A DNA stretch of 51,220 bases, from the NCBI GenBank assembly GCA_017962085.1, contig JAGCWA010000022.1:1-51220 (forward strand). Direction: 5' to 3'. A program made the position numbers and the translations under genes. The stretch is from Paludibacteraceae bacterium. Its GTDB lineage: Bacteria > Bacteroidota > Bacteroidia > Bacteroidales > Paludibacteraceae. Numbering within the stretch: the first letter of the stretch is position 1; the number at the start of each line of letters is the position of its first letter. This document shows positions 1 to 7,878 of this stretch, piece after piece. The notes below the pieces were generated by a model that was not told the DNA's origin, made no database searches, and saw nothing but the letters and a program-made list of their open reading frames with translations.

Positions 1-325
1 TGTCGTCTGAAGGCACAAAAGTGTCAACGATCTTTTGATACATATACCGCCTTAGCGGCACTGCCCCCCTAGGGGGGCAACTAACCCCCTTAAATTACTC
101 TTCTAAGGAACATTAAAACATACTTTCTAAGGAACAAAAAAGTGTCAAGGATGTTCTGAGATATGATAACTACCTCCTAAAAAATGATTGATAACAATAT
201 TCACTTTTCATAAACACACATATTCAAATATACGTTTTATTATCTGAAAAGGCAAATTAATTTTACAAAAAACAAATCAACAATCCGTTCGCTATTCCAT
301 ACGAAGACTTGAGGATGACCTACAC
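1..325. other. Gene-free left edge with short repeats and hairpins
   Basis: No coding region is visible. There is a perfect 18-bp palindrome at 62-79 (TGCCCCCC and its complement) and a small hairpin at 47-58 (CCGC/GCGG). Two imperfect direct repeats sharing AAAAGTGTCAA lie near 17-40 and 134-160, and TTCTAAGGAACA occurs twice near 101 and 126. The repeats could be remains of a mobile element edge or an intergenic repeat family, but no transposase or clear terminal inverted repeat supports this. The palindrome could terminate the minus-strand gene that ends at 326, though it lacks an obvious T-run. Confidence 0.5.
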
Positions 326-1405
326 TTACTTAAATTGGATGGAGCTCAATAATTCATCAACATACGCAGTTGATTCTCCACCATCATAGGATGATAACAC
401 ACACGATTTGCCTGTTTCATTGTCGAACAAGAGATAGAATCTCCAGTACCATATACTCTCATCATTCTTTTCACTATATTTACAGATGCGATACAGACAT
501 TTGTTCCCATTTATGGATTGCACGCCTCGATCCACATCGGTCATAGCGACCTCTTTATGTTCCTTTTTTTCCCAAGCTTCCCAATGTCGGTCAAGATTTG
601 AGAGAGAACTATCTGCCTTGTATTCAGAGCACAAGGTGGCCATACTGAAGAAATTAACCTCGTCCGCAAGATCATAAGCATAAAGGTCTTTGCCTTCTAT
701 ATCATAAGCAAGACTTGGATCACAACTAAATTCTTTTGGAATGATGAATTTCACTTGTTCCGTTTCCGCATAATAGAGAGAATCTGCATCCGGATATATG
801 ATATTGGTCTCTATCTCTTGGGAACCTGTGGCATCCATCGCATTAAGTTGAGCCATTCCAATAACAAACAAGGCGATAGGAATCAATATGATAGCGGCCA
901 AAATGCCCCAGTCTAATTTGGAAACTTTTCTGAACGATTTGGGTATAATTTCTTGTACATGTTTTGAGAACGTCAGATATAAAAACCAAATCACACCCCA
1001 CATGATACTACAAATCAATCGATAGTTTTCATGGTCTAGCTTAAGTTTTTCGCCAATAAAATCGGCATCCGCATTCATATTCAGGATGAGGTTTAGGGAA
1101 TTTAATAGAATGGACAATATAATATAAGCCTTTGCCCAAAATACGGCGTTCCGTTTTCTGTTGAGAAAAGAATAGATAATAAAAATTGCCATACCTAAGA
1201 ATGACAAACTGATAAAAATGTCCACTGAGCCTAAACAAAGATTATTGCCATAATCCTCAGCATTATATTCTTTGATTTGATAGAGAAAGCTTCTTGCGCT
1301 TCCTACACCTACTGACAGCACCAGGAAGAGCGTAAGCCATCCTGTTATTTTCGTATTGGCTTTTAGCCATTCACTGGTGATGTTATTGTCTTCACTATTA
1401 TTCAT
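326..1405 (-). CDS. Multi-pass membrane protein, DUF2569-like N-terminal half with soluble C-terminal domain
   Basis: 359 residues. Five hydrophobic segments are readable at about residues 20-40, 57-81, 89-108, 128-146 and 165-187, followed by a soluble C-terminal domain of about 170 residues. The opening segment (ITGWLTLFLVLSVGVGS) and the spacing of the first four helices resemble the DUF2569 family of small membrane proteins; this is by eye. The C-terminal domain contains FIIPKEFSCD and aromatic-rich strands, and recalls the single domain of the upstream lipoprotein, which has a similar surface pattern (FVFPYGSVMIPGKW). It lies 19 bases downstream of that lipoprotein gene, so the two are probably co-transcribed and may act together at the envelope. 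Function unknown. Confidence 0.8.
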   Translation of the reverse strand: MNNSEDNNITSEWLKANTKITGWLTLFLVLSVGVGSARSFLYQIKEYNAEDYGNNLCLGSVDIFISLSFLGMAIFIIYSFLNRKRNAVFWAKAYIILSILLNSLNLILNMNADADFIGEKLKLDHENYRLICSIMWGVIWFLYLTFSKHVQEIIPKSFRKVSKLDWGILAAIILIPIALFVIGMAQLNAMDATGSQEIETNIIYPDADSLYYAETEQVKFIIPKEFSCDPSLAYDIEGKDLYAYDLADEVNFFSMATLCSEYKADSSLSNLDRHWEAWEKKEHKEVAMTDVDRGVQSINGNKCLYRICKYSEKNDESIWYWRFYLLFDNETGKSCVLSSYDGGESTAYVDELLSSIQFK

Positions 1406-1424
1406 GGCACAACACAGGCGACAT

Positions 1425-1994
1425 TTAAGGCTTCAACAATCCTCGTAAAAATTCCAAACGCCTCTCTTCCGTCCATTTCCCCGCTCGGGAGAGGGAAAAA
1501 TAGCTGACATCACCATTCTTTTCCCCCAATAGAAAATACGTATTAACGTTGGCCTTATCGGATGCGTCGTAAACCCTGAAAATCATATAATGTTTTTCCT
1601 TGTCCTCCTCGATGATCATATGTTTTAGACCATGTGTTTTCTCAAAGTAATCTGTCTCCCATTCGTAGCAGGCCTTCACAAAATCGTATCCTGTCTTTGC
1701 TCCATCCAGATTGAACTCATATTTGTTAAACCGAGAAAAAACGACAGAGAGGGTAACGGAGTCGCTATTCATGAAAAATTGTTGTCGGCTGACATTGTTG
1801 TACGATGTTTTCTTCCACTTGCCAGGTATCATCACGCTACCATAAGGGAATACAAAATAGGAGGTGCTATCTTTCGACGCCTCATACTCCCCACCCACAA
1901 TCGTAGAGCTATAGCGAGATGGAGAACTGGTTCGGCACCCAGCCAAAAAGACTATTGCCGATAACAATAGAGATAATTTTAAAATACGACTCAT
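1425..1994 (-). CDS. Lipoprotein of unknown function
   Basis: 189 residues. The N-terminus is a classic lipoprotein signal: hydrophobic LLLSAIVFLAGC with the lipobox cysteine at residue 20, so the mature protein should be lipidated and exported. The remainder is a soluble domain with alternating strands (YFVFPYGSVMIPGKWKK, FYLSR-type motifs) and no recognised catalytic motif. It is the first gene of a probable two-gene unit with the membrane protein that follows 19 bases later. A TAnnTTTG element on the same strand lies about 40 bases upstream of the ATG, supporting this start. Family not recognised. Confidence 0.8.
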   Translation of the reverse strand: MSRILKLSLLLSAIVFLAGCRTSSPSRYSSTIVGGEYEASKDSTSYFVFPYGSVMIPGKWKKTSYNNVSRQQFFMNSDSVTLSVVFSRFNKYEFNLDGAKTGYDFVKACYEWETDYFEKTHGLKHMIIEEDKEKHYMIFRVYDASDKANVNTYFLLGEKNGDVSYFSLSRAGKWTEERRLEFLRGLLKP

Positions 1995-2033
1995 GCTAAT
2001 CTATCTTGCATTTATAATTAATAATAAGATTCA

Positions 2034-2041
2034 CAAATATA
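2034..2041 (-). promoter_or_regulatory. Bacteroidetes -7 element TATATTTG
   Basis: Exact TAnnTTTG match on the minus strand, about 40 bases before the lipoprotein ATG at 1994. No good -33 TTG is present at the usual distance. Confidence 0.55.
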
Positions 2042-2095
2042 AACAAATTTCCCATGAAAAACCATCAGAGTTGCTGCGCTTTATACCCCGAAAAC

Positions 2096-2126
2096 TTGCA
2101 GACAAGATGATTGAGATATACCTTTG
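2096..2126 (+). promoter_or_regulatory. Promoter: -33 TTG and -7 TACCTTTG
   Basis: TTG at 2096-2098, then exactly 20 bases, then TACCTTTG at 2119-2126. This matches the Bacteroidetes primary sigma consensus (TTG, about 19-20 bases, TAnnTTTG). Transcription would begin near 2130, giving a leader of about 200 nt before the flavoprotein ATG at 2328. Confidence 0.7.
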
Positions 2127-2147
2127 TTGTATCAAGAGATTGTGAAT

Positions 2148-2211
2148 AGTTTTAATCATACTTAAAACTTTACCGAATTTTTGCAAAAGTTTTAATCGTA
2201 TTTAAAACTTT
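2148..2211. promoter_or_regulatory. Twin inverted-repeat operator or leader hairpins
   Basis: Copy 1 (2148-2169) has arms AGTTTTAA and TTAAAACT around a 6-base spacer. Copy 2 (2186-2211) has 10-base arms AAAGTTTTAA and TTAAAACTTT around a 6-base spacer. Their centres are 40 bases apart, close to four helical turns, and both sit just downstream of the predicted transcription start of the flavoprotein operon. This is the geometry of a dimeric repressor binding two sites on one DNA face, but hairpins in the leader RNA are also possible. No regulator gene is adjacent. Confidence 0.55.
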
Positions 2212-2327
2212 CAGGTCAAGACACGTCGTCACATGGAATGGCTTTGAAGGTAATACATACGAAGGAATTGAAGAACTATCCGCTCGTCAATTCTGTTTAA
2301 GAAAAGAATTCTAACAACAACGACAAC

Positions 2328-2900
2328 ATGAACATACTGATCATCAATGGCAGTCCCCGCAAGAAGGGACTTATATCACAGATGCTGGGCATCATGCAGG
2401 AAGAGGCGCTGGCGAACGACATGACGGTGGAGACGATCAACATCATGGACCTCGAAATGAAGCCCTGCATCGGCTGCATGGTCTGCCGAACCAAGGAGAA
2501 ATGCGTGCTGCCGGAGGATGACACACTGAAGGTGTTGGAGAAACTACGTTGGGCGGACACCCTCATCATGGGAGCGCCTTGCTACTGGGGTAACATCCCG
2601 GGACAGATGAAGGTGCTGTTCGACCGTCTGGTCTATGGCATGATGCGGGACACACACCGCTTTCCCGAACCCCTGATGAAGGGGAAAAATTGCATCCTCG
2701 TCAGCACCTGCACCACCCCTTGGCCATTCAACATCTGGTTCAAGCAATCACGGGGCGCCATCCGTGCCATGCGTGAGATTTGCCGCTACGCAGGCTTTAA
2801 GATCGTCAAGGAGATCGAACGGGGAGGAACGGTGATGAAGCCTCAACTGACGGACAAGGACAAGCAGAAATGCATCAAGGCAATCGGTAAAGTGAAGTGA
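2328..2900 (+). CDS. Flavodoxin-like FMN-dependent oxidoreductase with a Cys-rich loop
   Basis: 190 residues. The N-terminus MNILIINGSPRKKG is the beta-strand and FMN phosphate-binding loop of the NADPH-dependent FMN reductase / flavodoxin-like family. A Cys-rich stretch (CIGCMVC, around residues 48-54, with a further Cys in EKCVLPEDD) follows, and WADTLIMGAPCYWGNIPGQMK is the second flavin-contacting strand and loop. Proteins with this pattern are usually annotated as flavodoxin family protein or NAD(P)H oxidoreductase; the substrate cannot be inferred. It heads a tight plus-strand cluster with the solenoid protein (one base gap) and the CAT-like enzyme. Expression probably starts at the promoter at 2096-2126 and may be controlled through the twin inverted repeats. 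Confidence 0.85.
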   Translation: MNILIINGSPRKKGLISQMLGIMQEEALANDMTVETINIMDLEMKPCIGCMVCRTKEKCVLPEDDTLKVLEKLRWADTLIMGAPCYWGNIPGQMKVLFDRLVYGMMRDTHRFPEPLMKGKNCILVSTCTTPWPFNIWFKQSRGAIRAMREICRYAGFKIVKEIERGGTVMKPQLTDKDKQKCIKAIGKVK

Positions 2901-2901
2901 G

Positions 2902-3420
2902 ATGATGACGAACGAAAGGATAGAAGGCACCATCAGCGAGTTGGCGGCGCAAGAGGTATATCACGAGCTGAAGCAATCGAATGATTTTGTCGGGTTCGCA
3001 AGGCAATTCATCTTCAGCCCGGAGCACCGTGTGGCACGCAATGCCCTATGGGTGCTCACCAAGGCAAGCGACGAGGAGCTCTCGCAACTGCAGGGGATGC
3101 TGCACGAACTGACCGCCCTCGCCATGCGGACGGGCGACTCCGCAGTAAGGCGCCTCTCCCTGAATATTGTGCTGCGCCTCAAGATGGAGGAGGATGATCT
3201 TCGGACCGATTTCCTCGACTTCTGTCTGGAGCACATGGCGGACGTTCGGGAGTTCCCGGGCATCCAGTCTCTCTGCCTAAAGCTCGCCTTCCGCATGTGC
3301 CAGTTCTACCCCGAACTGATGGAGGAGCTGAAACGCACCTTGGAAGCGATGGAGATGGACTACTACACGCCTGCCATCAAATGCGTCAGAAACAAGATAT
3401 TAAGCGGGAAAATGAAATGA
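2902..3420 (+). CDS. Small alpha-solenoid (HEAT/ARM-like) protein
   Basis: 172 residues, almost entirely amphipathic helices. Segments such as SPEHRVARNALWVLTKAS and RTGDSAVRRLSLNIVLRL have the hallmarks of HEAT-like repeats (Arg-Asn-Ala, VRR, paired helices). No signal peptide or membrane segment, so cytoplasmic. It begins one base after the flavoprotein stop, and its own stop overlaps the start of the CAT-like gene (ATGA at 3417-3420), so the three are almost certainly translated from one mRNA. Such small solenoids usually serve protein-protein contact; the partner is unknown. ATG codons at 2902 and 2905 are both possible. Confidence 0.75.
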   Translation: MMTNERIEGTISELAAQEVYHELKQSNDFVGFARQFIFSPEHRVARNALWVLTKASDEELSQLQGMLHELTALAMRTGDSAVRRLSLNIVLRLKMEEDDLRTDFLDFCLEHMADVREFPGIQSLCLKLAFRMCQFYPELMEELKRTLEAMEMDYYTPAIKCVRNKILSGKMK

Positions 3421-4043
3421 CAATGAAACAGGAAATCAACCCACAAGAGACCAACCGGGCATACGCATTCGAGATGTGGATGAAGTCGCCCATGCCAATG
3501 GTGACGCTCACCAAGACCTTCAACGTGACCCGCCTCCTCAAGCTAAGCAAACGAAGAGGCTGGAAGTTCACCATGCTCCTATGCTGGTGTATCGGCAAGG
3601 TCGCAAGCCGCATAGAAGAGTTTCGGATGTTGCCCGAAGGAGACAAGCTCTACCGATACGACAAGCTCGCCATCGACGTGATCGTGAGCAATCGCAAGGG
3701 AGGCATCAACTCCTGCAGCATTCCCTACACGGAGGATCTGGAGCAGTTCAATGCGGAGTATCTCTCACGAACCCAGAAGGTGTGCGAATCCTGCGAAAGC
3801 ATCACCATAGAGGACGCCATGGTGATCGGCACCTCCGCCATGGTGGAGACGGAGCTCGACAGCATTGTCAATCAATACAGCGGAGTCTTCAACAACCCGA
3901 TGGTGATGTGGGGGAAATACCGCAAGGGATGGTTCAAGACCACCCTACCCATCTCGTTCCAGTTCCACCACACACAGATGGACGGCGGAGACGCCGCACG
4001 GTTTTTGGAGGAGTTGCAGGGGTGGTTTAATGGGAAGGGGTGA
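3417..4043 (+). CDS. Chloramphenicol acetyltransferase-like (CatA-type) acyltransferase
   Basis: 208 residues, the usual size of the type A chloramphenicol acetyltransferase family (PF00302). The C-terminal motif HHTQMDGGDAARFLEELQ around residue 184 matches the family signature HHxxxDGxHxxxF: the second His is the catalytic position and the Asp four residues later is the structural Asp. The upstream strand LPISFQFHH also fits. The start is taken at 3417 because it forms an ATGA overlap with the preceding stop; an in-frame ATG at 3423 is an alternative. Many family members in gut Bacteroidetes are not proven resistance enzymes, so a general acetyl-CoA-dependent acyltransferase is the safer call. 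It closes the three-gene operon begun by the flavoprotein. Confidence 0.85.
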   Translation: MTMKQEINPQETNRAYAFEMWMKSPMPMVTLTKTFNVTRLLKLSKRRGWKFTMLLCWCIGKVASRIEEFRMLPEGDKLYRYDKLAIDVIVSNRKGGINSCSIPYTEDLEQFNAEYLSRTQKVCESCESITIEDAMVIGTSAMVETELDSIVNQYSGVFNNPMVMWGKYRKGWFKTTLPISFQFHHTQMDGGDAARFLEELQGWFNGKG

Positions 4044-4124
4044 ATAGCCTATGATGAGGATTGGGAAGATAGACGAAAGAGCATAATAATCCATAGATGA
4101 CTATAAATCATGGACAAATTTGCA

Positions 4125-4132
4125 TATCTTTG
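4125..4132 (+). promoter_or_regulatory. -7 element TATCTTTG for the Fic gene
   Basis: Exact TAnnTTTG match 58 bases upstream of the Fic ATG at 4191, predicting a leader of roughly 50 nt and a transcript separate from the CAT-like operon. Confidence 0.6.
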
Positions 4133-4190
4133 TAAGAACATCATCCGACAAATACAAGCATGATGTCACGAATTCGTTTCTTTTACGAGT

Positions 4191-5243
4191 ATGACAAAAG
4201 ATACAGGGACCACATATATACCCCCATTTACGGTAAGCGCAGAAGCCATCAATCTGATAGCGGAGATTTCCGCACAGATAGAACGTTACGCAATCCGTCT
4301 TGAGCAAGAAGACAGCTTGAGATTACGCAAAGCCAACCGTATCAAGACCATTCATTCATCGTTGGCCATTGAGGGCAACACCTTAAGCGAGGACGAAGTA
4401 CGTGACATTCTCGACGGCAAGAACGTCGTGGCTCCCATCCGTCAAATACAGGAGGTGAAAAACGCTATTGCCACTTACGAACTCTACCCCAAGCTAGATG
4501 CATTCAAGGAAAAAGACCTACTACGGGCTCATGCCGTAATGATGCAAGCACTAGTTGATATCCCCGGACGATACAGAAGCGGCGGCGTAGGCGTATTCGG
4601 AGAAAAAGGGCTGGTACATATGGCACCACCAGCAGATAGAGTTCCCCAATTAATGTCCGACCTGTTCAGTTGGCTGAAAACTTCCAAAGACCACCTGCTC
4701 ATCCGCTCTTGCGTATTTCACTTCGAGTTCGAATTCATCCATCCTTTCATTGACGGCAATGGCAGGATGGGACGTCTATGGCAATCCTTAATCTTAGGCA
4801 AACTACACCCATTATTCGCGCATTTACCCGTAGAAAACATGGTCTATGCCAACCAACAAGCCTATTATGAAGCCATCTCCAAAAGTACAAAAGCAGGGCA
4901 ATCTGGACCATTCATCGATTTTATGCTAAAAGAAGTATTCAACACGTTGAAGGCTCACCAGGGAGAACCGCTTCTGAACAAAGGAGTTAATATAGATGAC
5001 GCATTTATAGAAATTTTCGGCCGTGAGTTCGGTGTAAAGTTCGGTGTAAAGTTCGGTGTAAATGAGAAGCGGGTGTTGTTGCTATTACATTCCAACCCAA
5101 CATTTTCCGCAACAGAGATAGCCGAAAAGACAGGTCTTAGCAAACGTGGCATAGAAAAACAGATCAAGAAATTCCGCGATCTAAACGTCATCTTCAGGGA
5201 AGGCAGTGACAAGAACGGGTTGTGGGTAATCAATAAAGGATAA
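4191..5243 (+). CDS. Fic domain protein (class II, N-terminal inhibitory helix) with C-terminal winged helix
   Basis: 350 residues. The Fic active-site motif HPFIDGNGRMGR is complete at about residue 181-192 (catalytic His, phosphate-binding GNGR), so the protein should transfer a nucleotide, usually AMP, onto a target side chain. Near the N-terminus SSLAIEGN fits the inhibitory-helix motif [S/T]xxxE[G/N], whose Glu blocks ATP in class II Fic proteins, implying self-restraint. The C-terminal FSATEIAEKTGLSKRGIEKQIKKF is a winged helix-turn-helix. The linker between the domains carries three in-frame copies of a 12-bp repeat (5028-5063) encoding FGVK units. A cytoplasmic regulator is expected; the target is unknown. 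The next gene begins 15 bases later. Confidence 0.9.
   Translation: MTKDTGTTYIPPFTVSAEAINLIAEISAQIERYAIRLEQEDSLRLRKANRIKTIHSSLAIEGNTLSEDEVRDILDGKNVVAPIRQIQEVKNAIATYELYPKLDAFKEKDLLRAHAVMMQALVDIPGRYRSGGVGVFGEKGLVHMAPPADRVPQLMSDLFSWLKTSKDHLLIRSCVFHFEFEFIHPFIDGNGRMGRLWQSLILGKLHPLFAHLPVENMVYANQQAYYEAISKSTKAGQSGPFIDFMLKEVFNTLKAHQGEPLLNKGVNIDDAFIEIFGREFGVKFGVKFGVNEKRVLLLLHSNPTFSATEIAEKTGLSKRGIEKQIKKFRDLNVIFREGSDKNGLWVINKG
5028..5063 (+). repeat. 12-bp tandem repeat, three copies, inside the Fic gene
   Basis: Three consecutive units of TTCGGTGTAAAG (the last ends in T). The unit length is a multiple of three, so slippage would change the linker between the Fic core and the winged helix by four residues at a time without a frameshift. 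Confidence 0.9.
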
Positions 5244-5258
5244 GCAACTTCTAATCAC

Positions 5259-5792
5259 ATGTATATACTAATCCTATCAGGAAGTCCACGGAAGGGTGGC
5301 AATACAGACCAATTGGTGGAGGCATTCGTCAAGGGTGCGTCGCAACGACATACGGTGGAGGTCGTCTCCGTCCACGACCACAAGGTGGCACCCTGCATGG
5401 GGTGCAACGCCTGTTTCAGGAACGAAGAGCATATCTGCGTGCAGAAGGACGACATGGCAACTCTCTACGAAAAGATGAAGCAAGCGGAGATGTTGGTGAT
5501 CGCCTCACCCGTCTATTTCTATGGATTAAGCGCACAGTTAAAGGCGGTCATTGACCGGTGCCACAATCCTATCCGTGACACCTTTGGCATCCAGCAGATG
5601 GCACTTCTCCTCGTCGGCGCTGCCACGCTTCCGGAGTTGTTCGATAGCATACTTGCCCAGTATCGACTTTGCCTCAACTTCTTCCAGTTGAAGGACAGGG
5701 GTCAGATATTGGTCCGCGGTGTGAAGGAGAAGGGAGACATCTCCTCGACTGACGCATTGCAGCGGGCTTATGAATTGGGAGTGGGATTGTAG
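5259..5792 (+). CDS. NADPH-dependent FMN reductase / flavodoxin-like protein
   Basis: 177 residues. MYILILSGSPRKGGNTDQLVEAF is the canonical FMN phosphate loop (GSPRKGGNT), followed by the Cys-containing MGCNACFRNEEHICVQKDD, and VIASPVYFYGLSAQLKAVIDR, the second flavin-binding loop typical of the iron-sulfur-flavoprotein / FMN reductase family. It is related to the flavoprotein at 2328-2900 but not a recent duplicate. It begins 15 bases after the Fic stop and has no promoter of its own that I can see, so it is probably co-transcribed with the Fic gene. Electron acceptor unknown. Confidence 0.85.
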   Translation: MYILILSGSPRKGGNTDQLVEAFVKGASQRHTVEVVSVHDHKVAPCMGCNACFRNEEHICVQKDDMATLYEKMKQAEMLVIASPVYFYGLSAQLKAVIDRCHNPIRDTFGIQQMALLLVGAATLPELFDSILAQYRLCLNFFQLKDRGQILVRGVKEKGDISSTDALQRAYELGVGL

Positions 5793-5845
5793 GTCCACGA
5801 TGTTACCACATTATGGTTGAACCGTTCAGGACCAGAGGATTTTGT

Positions 5846-6769
5846 TTATTTTAACGGTATGAAAAAATTGGGGAATCCGCCAGCATGGCCCCATATCTCA
5901 TGATTTTGATAGACCAAACGAACCCCTTTGCGGGTTATAAATGGACAATAGCGAGGAAGAGGAATATTATTTATATCTATGAAGTTTGGCAACTCATTTT
6001 TCAATTCTTCATCCGAAGTGATTCTAAGATAGGATTTTAACCCCTCTTTTAGCAGGGTATTTATTTCAGAGGTACTGTACTTGGAGAGCAAATCAAAGCC
6101 ATATTGAAACCCTCTTTTTTTGTTAAATGAAGCCGCTTCGTTGATACAAGTGCTATATGCCGCATCGTATAAGTAATAGTATGTTTGAATGCTCATTGTC
6201 ACGATTGAGTCGTTTTCGTAGATGGGGTGCGTCGTTATGGTCACCACCCAGTCTGCCTTCGGACAATTCTCGGTATTTTCGCAGAAATCTTTGATCTCTG
6301 ATACGAATTTGTCAAACTCTCGTTTGGCATAAAGGTTCATTGCCCGTTCGTCAGAGTAGCGCGTGTAATTGTATATATGTGCAGTGTCCCGATAGATGTA
6401 ATCACGAATTGACTCATGAACCTTCAATTCCGACTTCATGCAAGAGTATGATGAATATGGGAAAGTGCATTTGACAGTAAAAAAGAACCAATGGTTGCCT
6501 ATCCGCAAAGAATCTTTGTAGTCAAGCGTCTTATAGCATAATTTCAGCACATTGGAACGGCTAAACTCATATTCACATGAATCTTCCATAAAGTACATAG
6601 GCGGCAAGTCGGAAATATACCTATGACACGTGCAATCCACATTTATCGGTTCACTATTTGCATTGTTTTGTGCATCCGCAGAAGCGGACATAAGTAAAAA
6701 AGCGAGTACCGCACCGATGTGGCACAGATATTTACCTGAGCATTTATGATATATAAACAACCCCATCAT
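5846..6769 (-). CDS. Secreted protein of unknown function
   Basis: 307 residues from the chosen start. A signal peptide (hydrophobic HIGAVLAFLLMSASADAQ) is followed by a Cys-containing extracellular domain with RYISDLPPMYF and repeated aromatic strands; no enzyme motif is recognised. An upstream in-frame ATG at 6811 exists, but a TATATTTG promoter element lies at 6799-6806 on this strand, downstream of that ATG, so a transcript from it could only use the tandem ATGs at 6769 or 6766. It is last in a minus-strand run of five closely spaced genes, 80 bases after the preceding stop from the chosen start, and may be expressed both from its own promoter and by read-through. Confidence 0.65.
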   Translation of the reverse strand: MMGLFIYHKCSGKYLCHIGAVLAFLLMSASADAQNNANSEPINVDCTCHRYISDLPPMYFMEDSCEYEFSRSNVLKLCYKTLDYKDSLRIGNHWFFFTVKCTFPYSSYSCMKSELKVHESIRDYIYRDTAHIYNYTRYSDERAMNLYAKREFDKFVSEIKDFCENTENCPKADWVVTITTHPIYENDSIVTMSIQTYYYLYDAAYSTCINEAASFNKKRGFQYGFDLLSKYSTSEINTLLKEGLKSYLRITSDEELKNELPNFIDINNIPLPRYCPFITRKGVRLVYQNHEIWGHAGGFPNFFIPLK

Positions 6770-6798
6770 TCCTAAAATATTTTTTGATAAAAACTCAA

Positions 6799-6806
6799 CA
6801 AATATA
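6799..6806 (-). promoter_or_regulatory. -7 element TATATTTG that decides the start of the downstream secreted protein
   Basis: Exact TAnnTTTG match on the minus strand. It lies 30 bases before the ATG at 6769 but after the more upstream ATG at 6811. No -33 TTG at the ideal spacing. Confidence 0.5.
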
Positions 6807-6849
6807 GACAAAAACTAACGTAGGAGAACTCCCCACAAACATTTTCCAT

Positions 6850-7422
6850 CTATTGGTCCTCCTTGCATATGTTAAAGAGGGGCAATAAATGATCACCCGT
6901 TGCAGTTTTACGATGCACACTAATAGTTACAGAATCCATCACCGCATAGTCAAACGCAAAATCATCACAGGAAAAATATATCGTGTCATTGGAGATGCGA
7001 TACGACCCTTTTTTTTCTTCTATCCCGAAACATACGGATCTATCCACGAAACTGCCATCCTCCCTGAAATATAGTGTACTACCACATCCACCTCCCCCTT
7101 CATGAAAGGCCTTGAATTTAGTGGGCACCTCCTCCTCTTGCGGACCTCTGACAATCCCCAACGGATAAGCGACGATTAGGCAGAGCGTTGCAGCCATCAC
7201 TAAACATTCAATCCCATTCTGTTTCGTGCGATCCGACCCCTTTATCAATCGATAAACTTTCCTGACGAAACAGACGAAAAGGACAATCACGCAGATAAAC
7301 AACATCGAATAAATAAAAAAAGCAAGCGGGAAGAATACCAGCATTCTATCCGTCCAAAGGAACTGCGTGTTTACCGCCAGAAGCAACAGAATGGTGAATA
7401 TGAGCGTCTTGGATAGTTTCAT
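6850..7422 (-). CDS. Small membrane protein with extracytoplasmic C-terminal domain
   Basis: 190 residues. Hydrophobic segments at about residues 5-22, 28-54 and 73-92 (LECLVMAATLCLIVAYPLG region) are followed by about 90 soluble residues containing GGGGCGSTLYFREDGSF and FGIEEKKGSYRISNDTIYFSC, a beta-rich pattern often seen in small lipocalin-like or copper-resistance-like folds that report a comparison (G-Y-x-x-x-D-T-I). No family is assigned. It begins 7 bases after the stop of the preceding secreted protein, so translation is probably coupled. Confidence 0.7.
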   Translation of the reverse strand: MKLSKTLIFTILLLLAVNTQFLWTDRMLVFFPLAFFIYSMLFICVIVLFVCFVRKVYRLIKGSDRTKQNGIECLVMAATLCLIVAYPLGIVRGPQEEEVPTKFKAFHEGGGGCGSTLYFREDGSFVDRSVCFGIEEKKGSYRISNDTIYFSCDDFAFDYAVMDSVTISVHRKTATGDHLLPLFNICKEDQ

Positions 7423-7429
7423 AATACCT

Positions 7430-7849
7430 CTATTTCTTTTCTTTGTTATCAGGTTCTGTGACAGGCGATTCGGAAGCGGCCTTTATGGAGTCTCTCTTCG
7501 CTTTCTTCCGACGCAACTCTTTCTGTTTCATATATGGATCGGAACTATCACGACCAATTGTTTTTATCACATGAATCGTATCTGCATGGGGGTCATACTT
7601 TTCAACGTATAACTTGTAAGGATATCCCTCTTCATAATAGAAATTACTGAATTCACCACAAAAGGGGTCCCATTTTATGGTATCTTTTCTGCTATATCTT
7701 TTTTTTATCAAATAGCAACGTTTATCATCGACCGTGACCCGTTCGGCTGCCACTTGCATAAATTCTCCCTCCAAGTTCTGGGCAAAACCACTTACGGTGC
7801 TCAGTAGCAACGTGGTGAAGAAGAGGATTATGTTGCAGATATGTTTCAT
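7430..7849 (-). CDS. Small secreted protein of unknown function
   Basis: 139 residues from the chosen ATG. MKHICNIILFFTTLLLSTVSGFAQ is a clear signal peptide with cleavage expected after FAQ. The mature part has DTIKWDPFCGEFSNFYYEEGYPYKLYVEKYDP, then a highly charged Lys/Arg/Glu tail from about residue 105. The FYYEEGYPYKLYVEKYDP stretch resembles the DUF4377 domain (a small beta-fold often found in Bacteroidetes envelope proteins), tentative. An ATG at 7861 would add four residues. It lies between the GNAT gene and the membrane protein in one tight minus-strand run. Confidence 0.65.
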   Translation of the reverse strand: MKHICNIILFFTTLLLSTVSGFAQNLEGEFMQVAAERVTVDDKRCYLIKKRYSRKDTIKWDPFCGEFSNFYYEEGYPYKLYVEKYDPHADTIHVIKTIGRDSSDPYMKQKELRRKKAKRDSIKAASESPVTEPDNKEKK

Positions 7850-7878
7850 GATATTACCCATTTTAATTATTGTTCACC

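Larger units (their letters stand above)
1995..2327. other. Intergenic region with divergent promoters and paired inverted repeats
   Basis: This 333-base gap holds the minus-strand promoter of the lipoprotein (2034-2041), the plus-strand promoter of the flavoprotein operon (2096-2126) and two near-identical inverted repeats (2148-2169 and 2186-2211) in the predicted 5-prime leader. The stretch 2216-2306 is open in one frame but has no start codon and no recognisable family, so it is not called as a gene. Confidence 0.6.

Noticed and set aside
1-160. Direct repeats as ends of an insertion sequence
   Set aside because: No transposase, no clear inverted termini and no target duplication visible.
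2216-2306. Open stretch readable as TWNGFEGNTYEGIEELSARQF
   Set aside because: No start codon, overlaps a leader region, and no family match; likely chance.
3417-4043. A dedicated chloramphenicol resistance gene
   Set aside because: The catalytic residues fit the family, but resistance cannot be inferred from family membership and no mobile element context is present.
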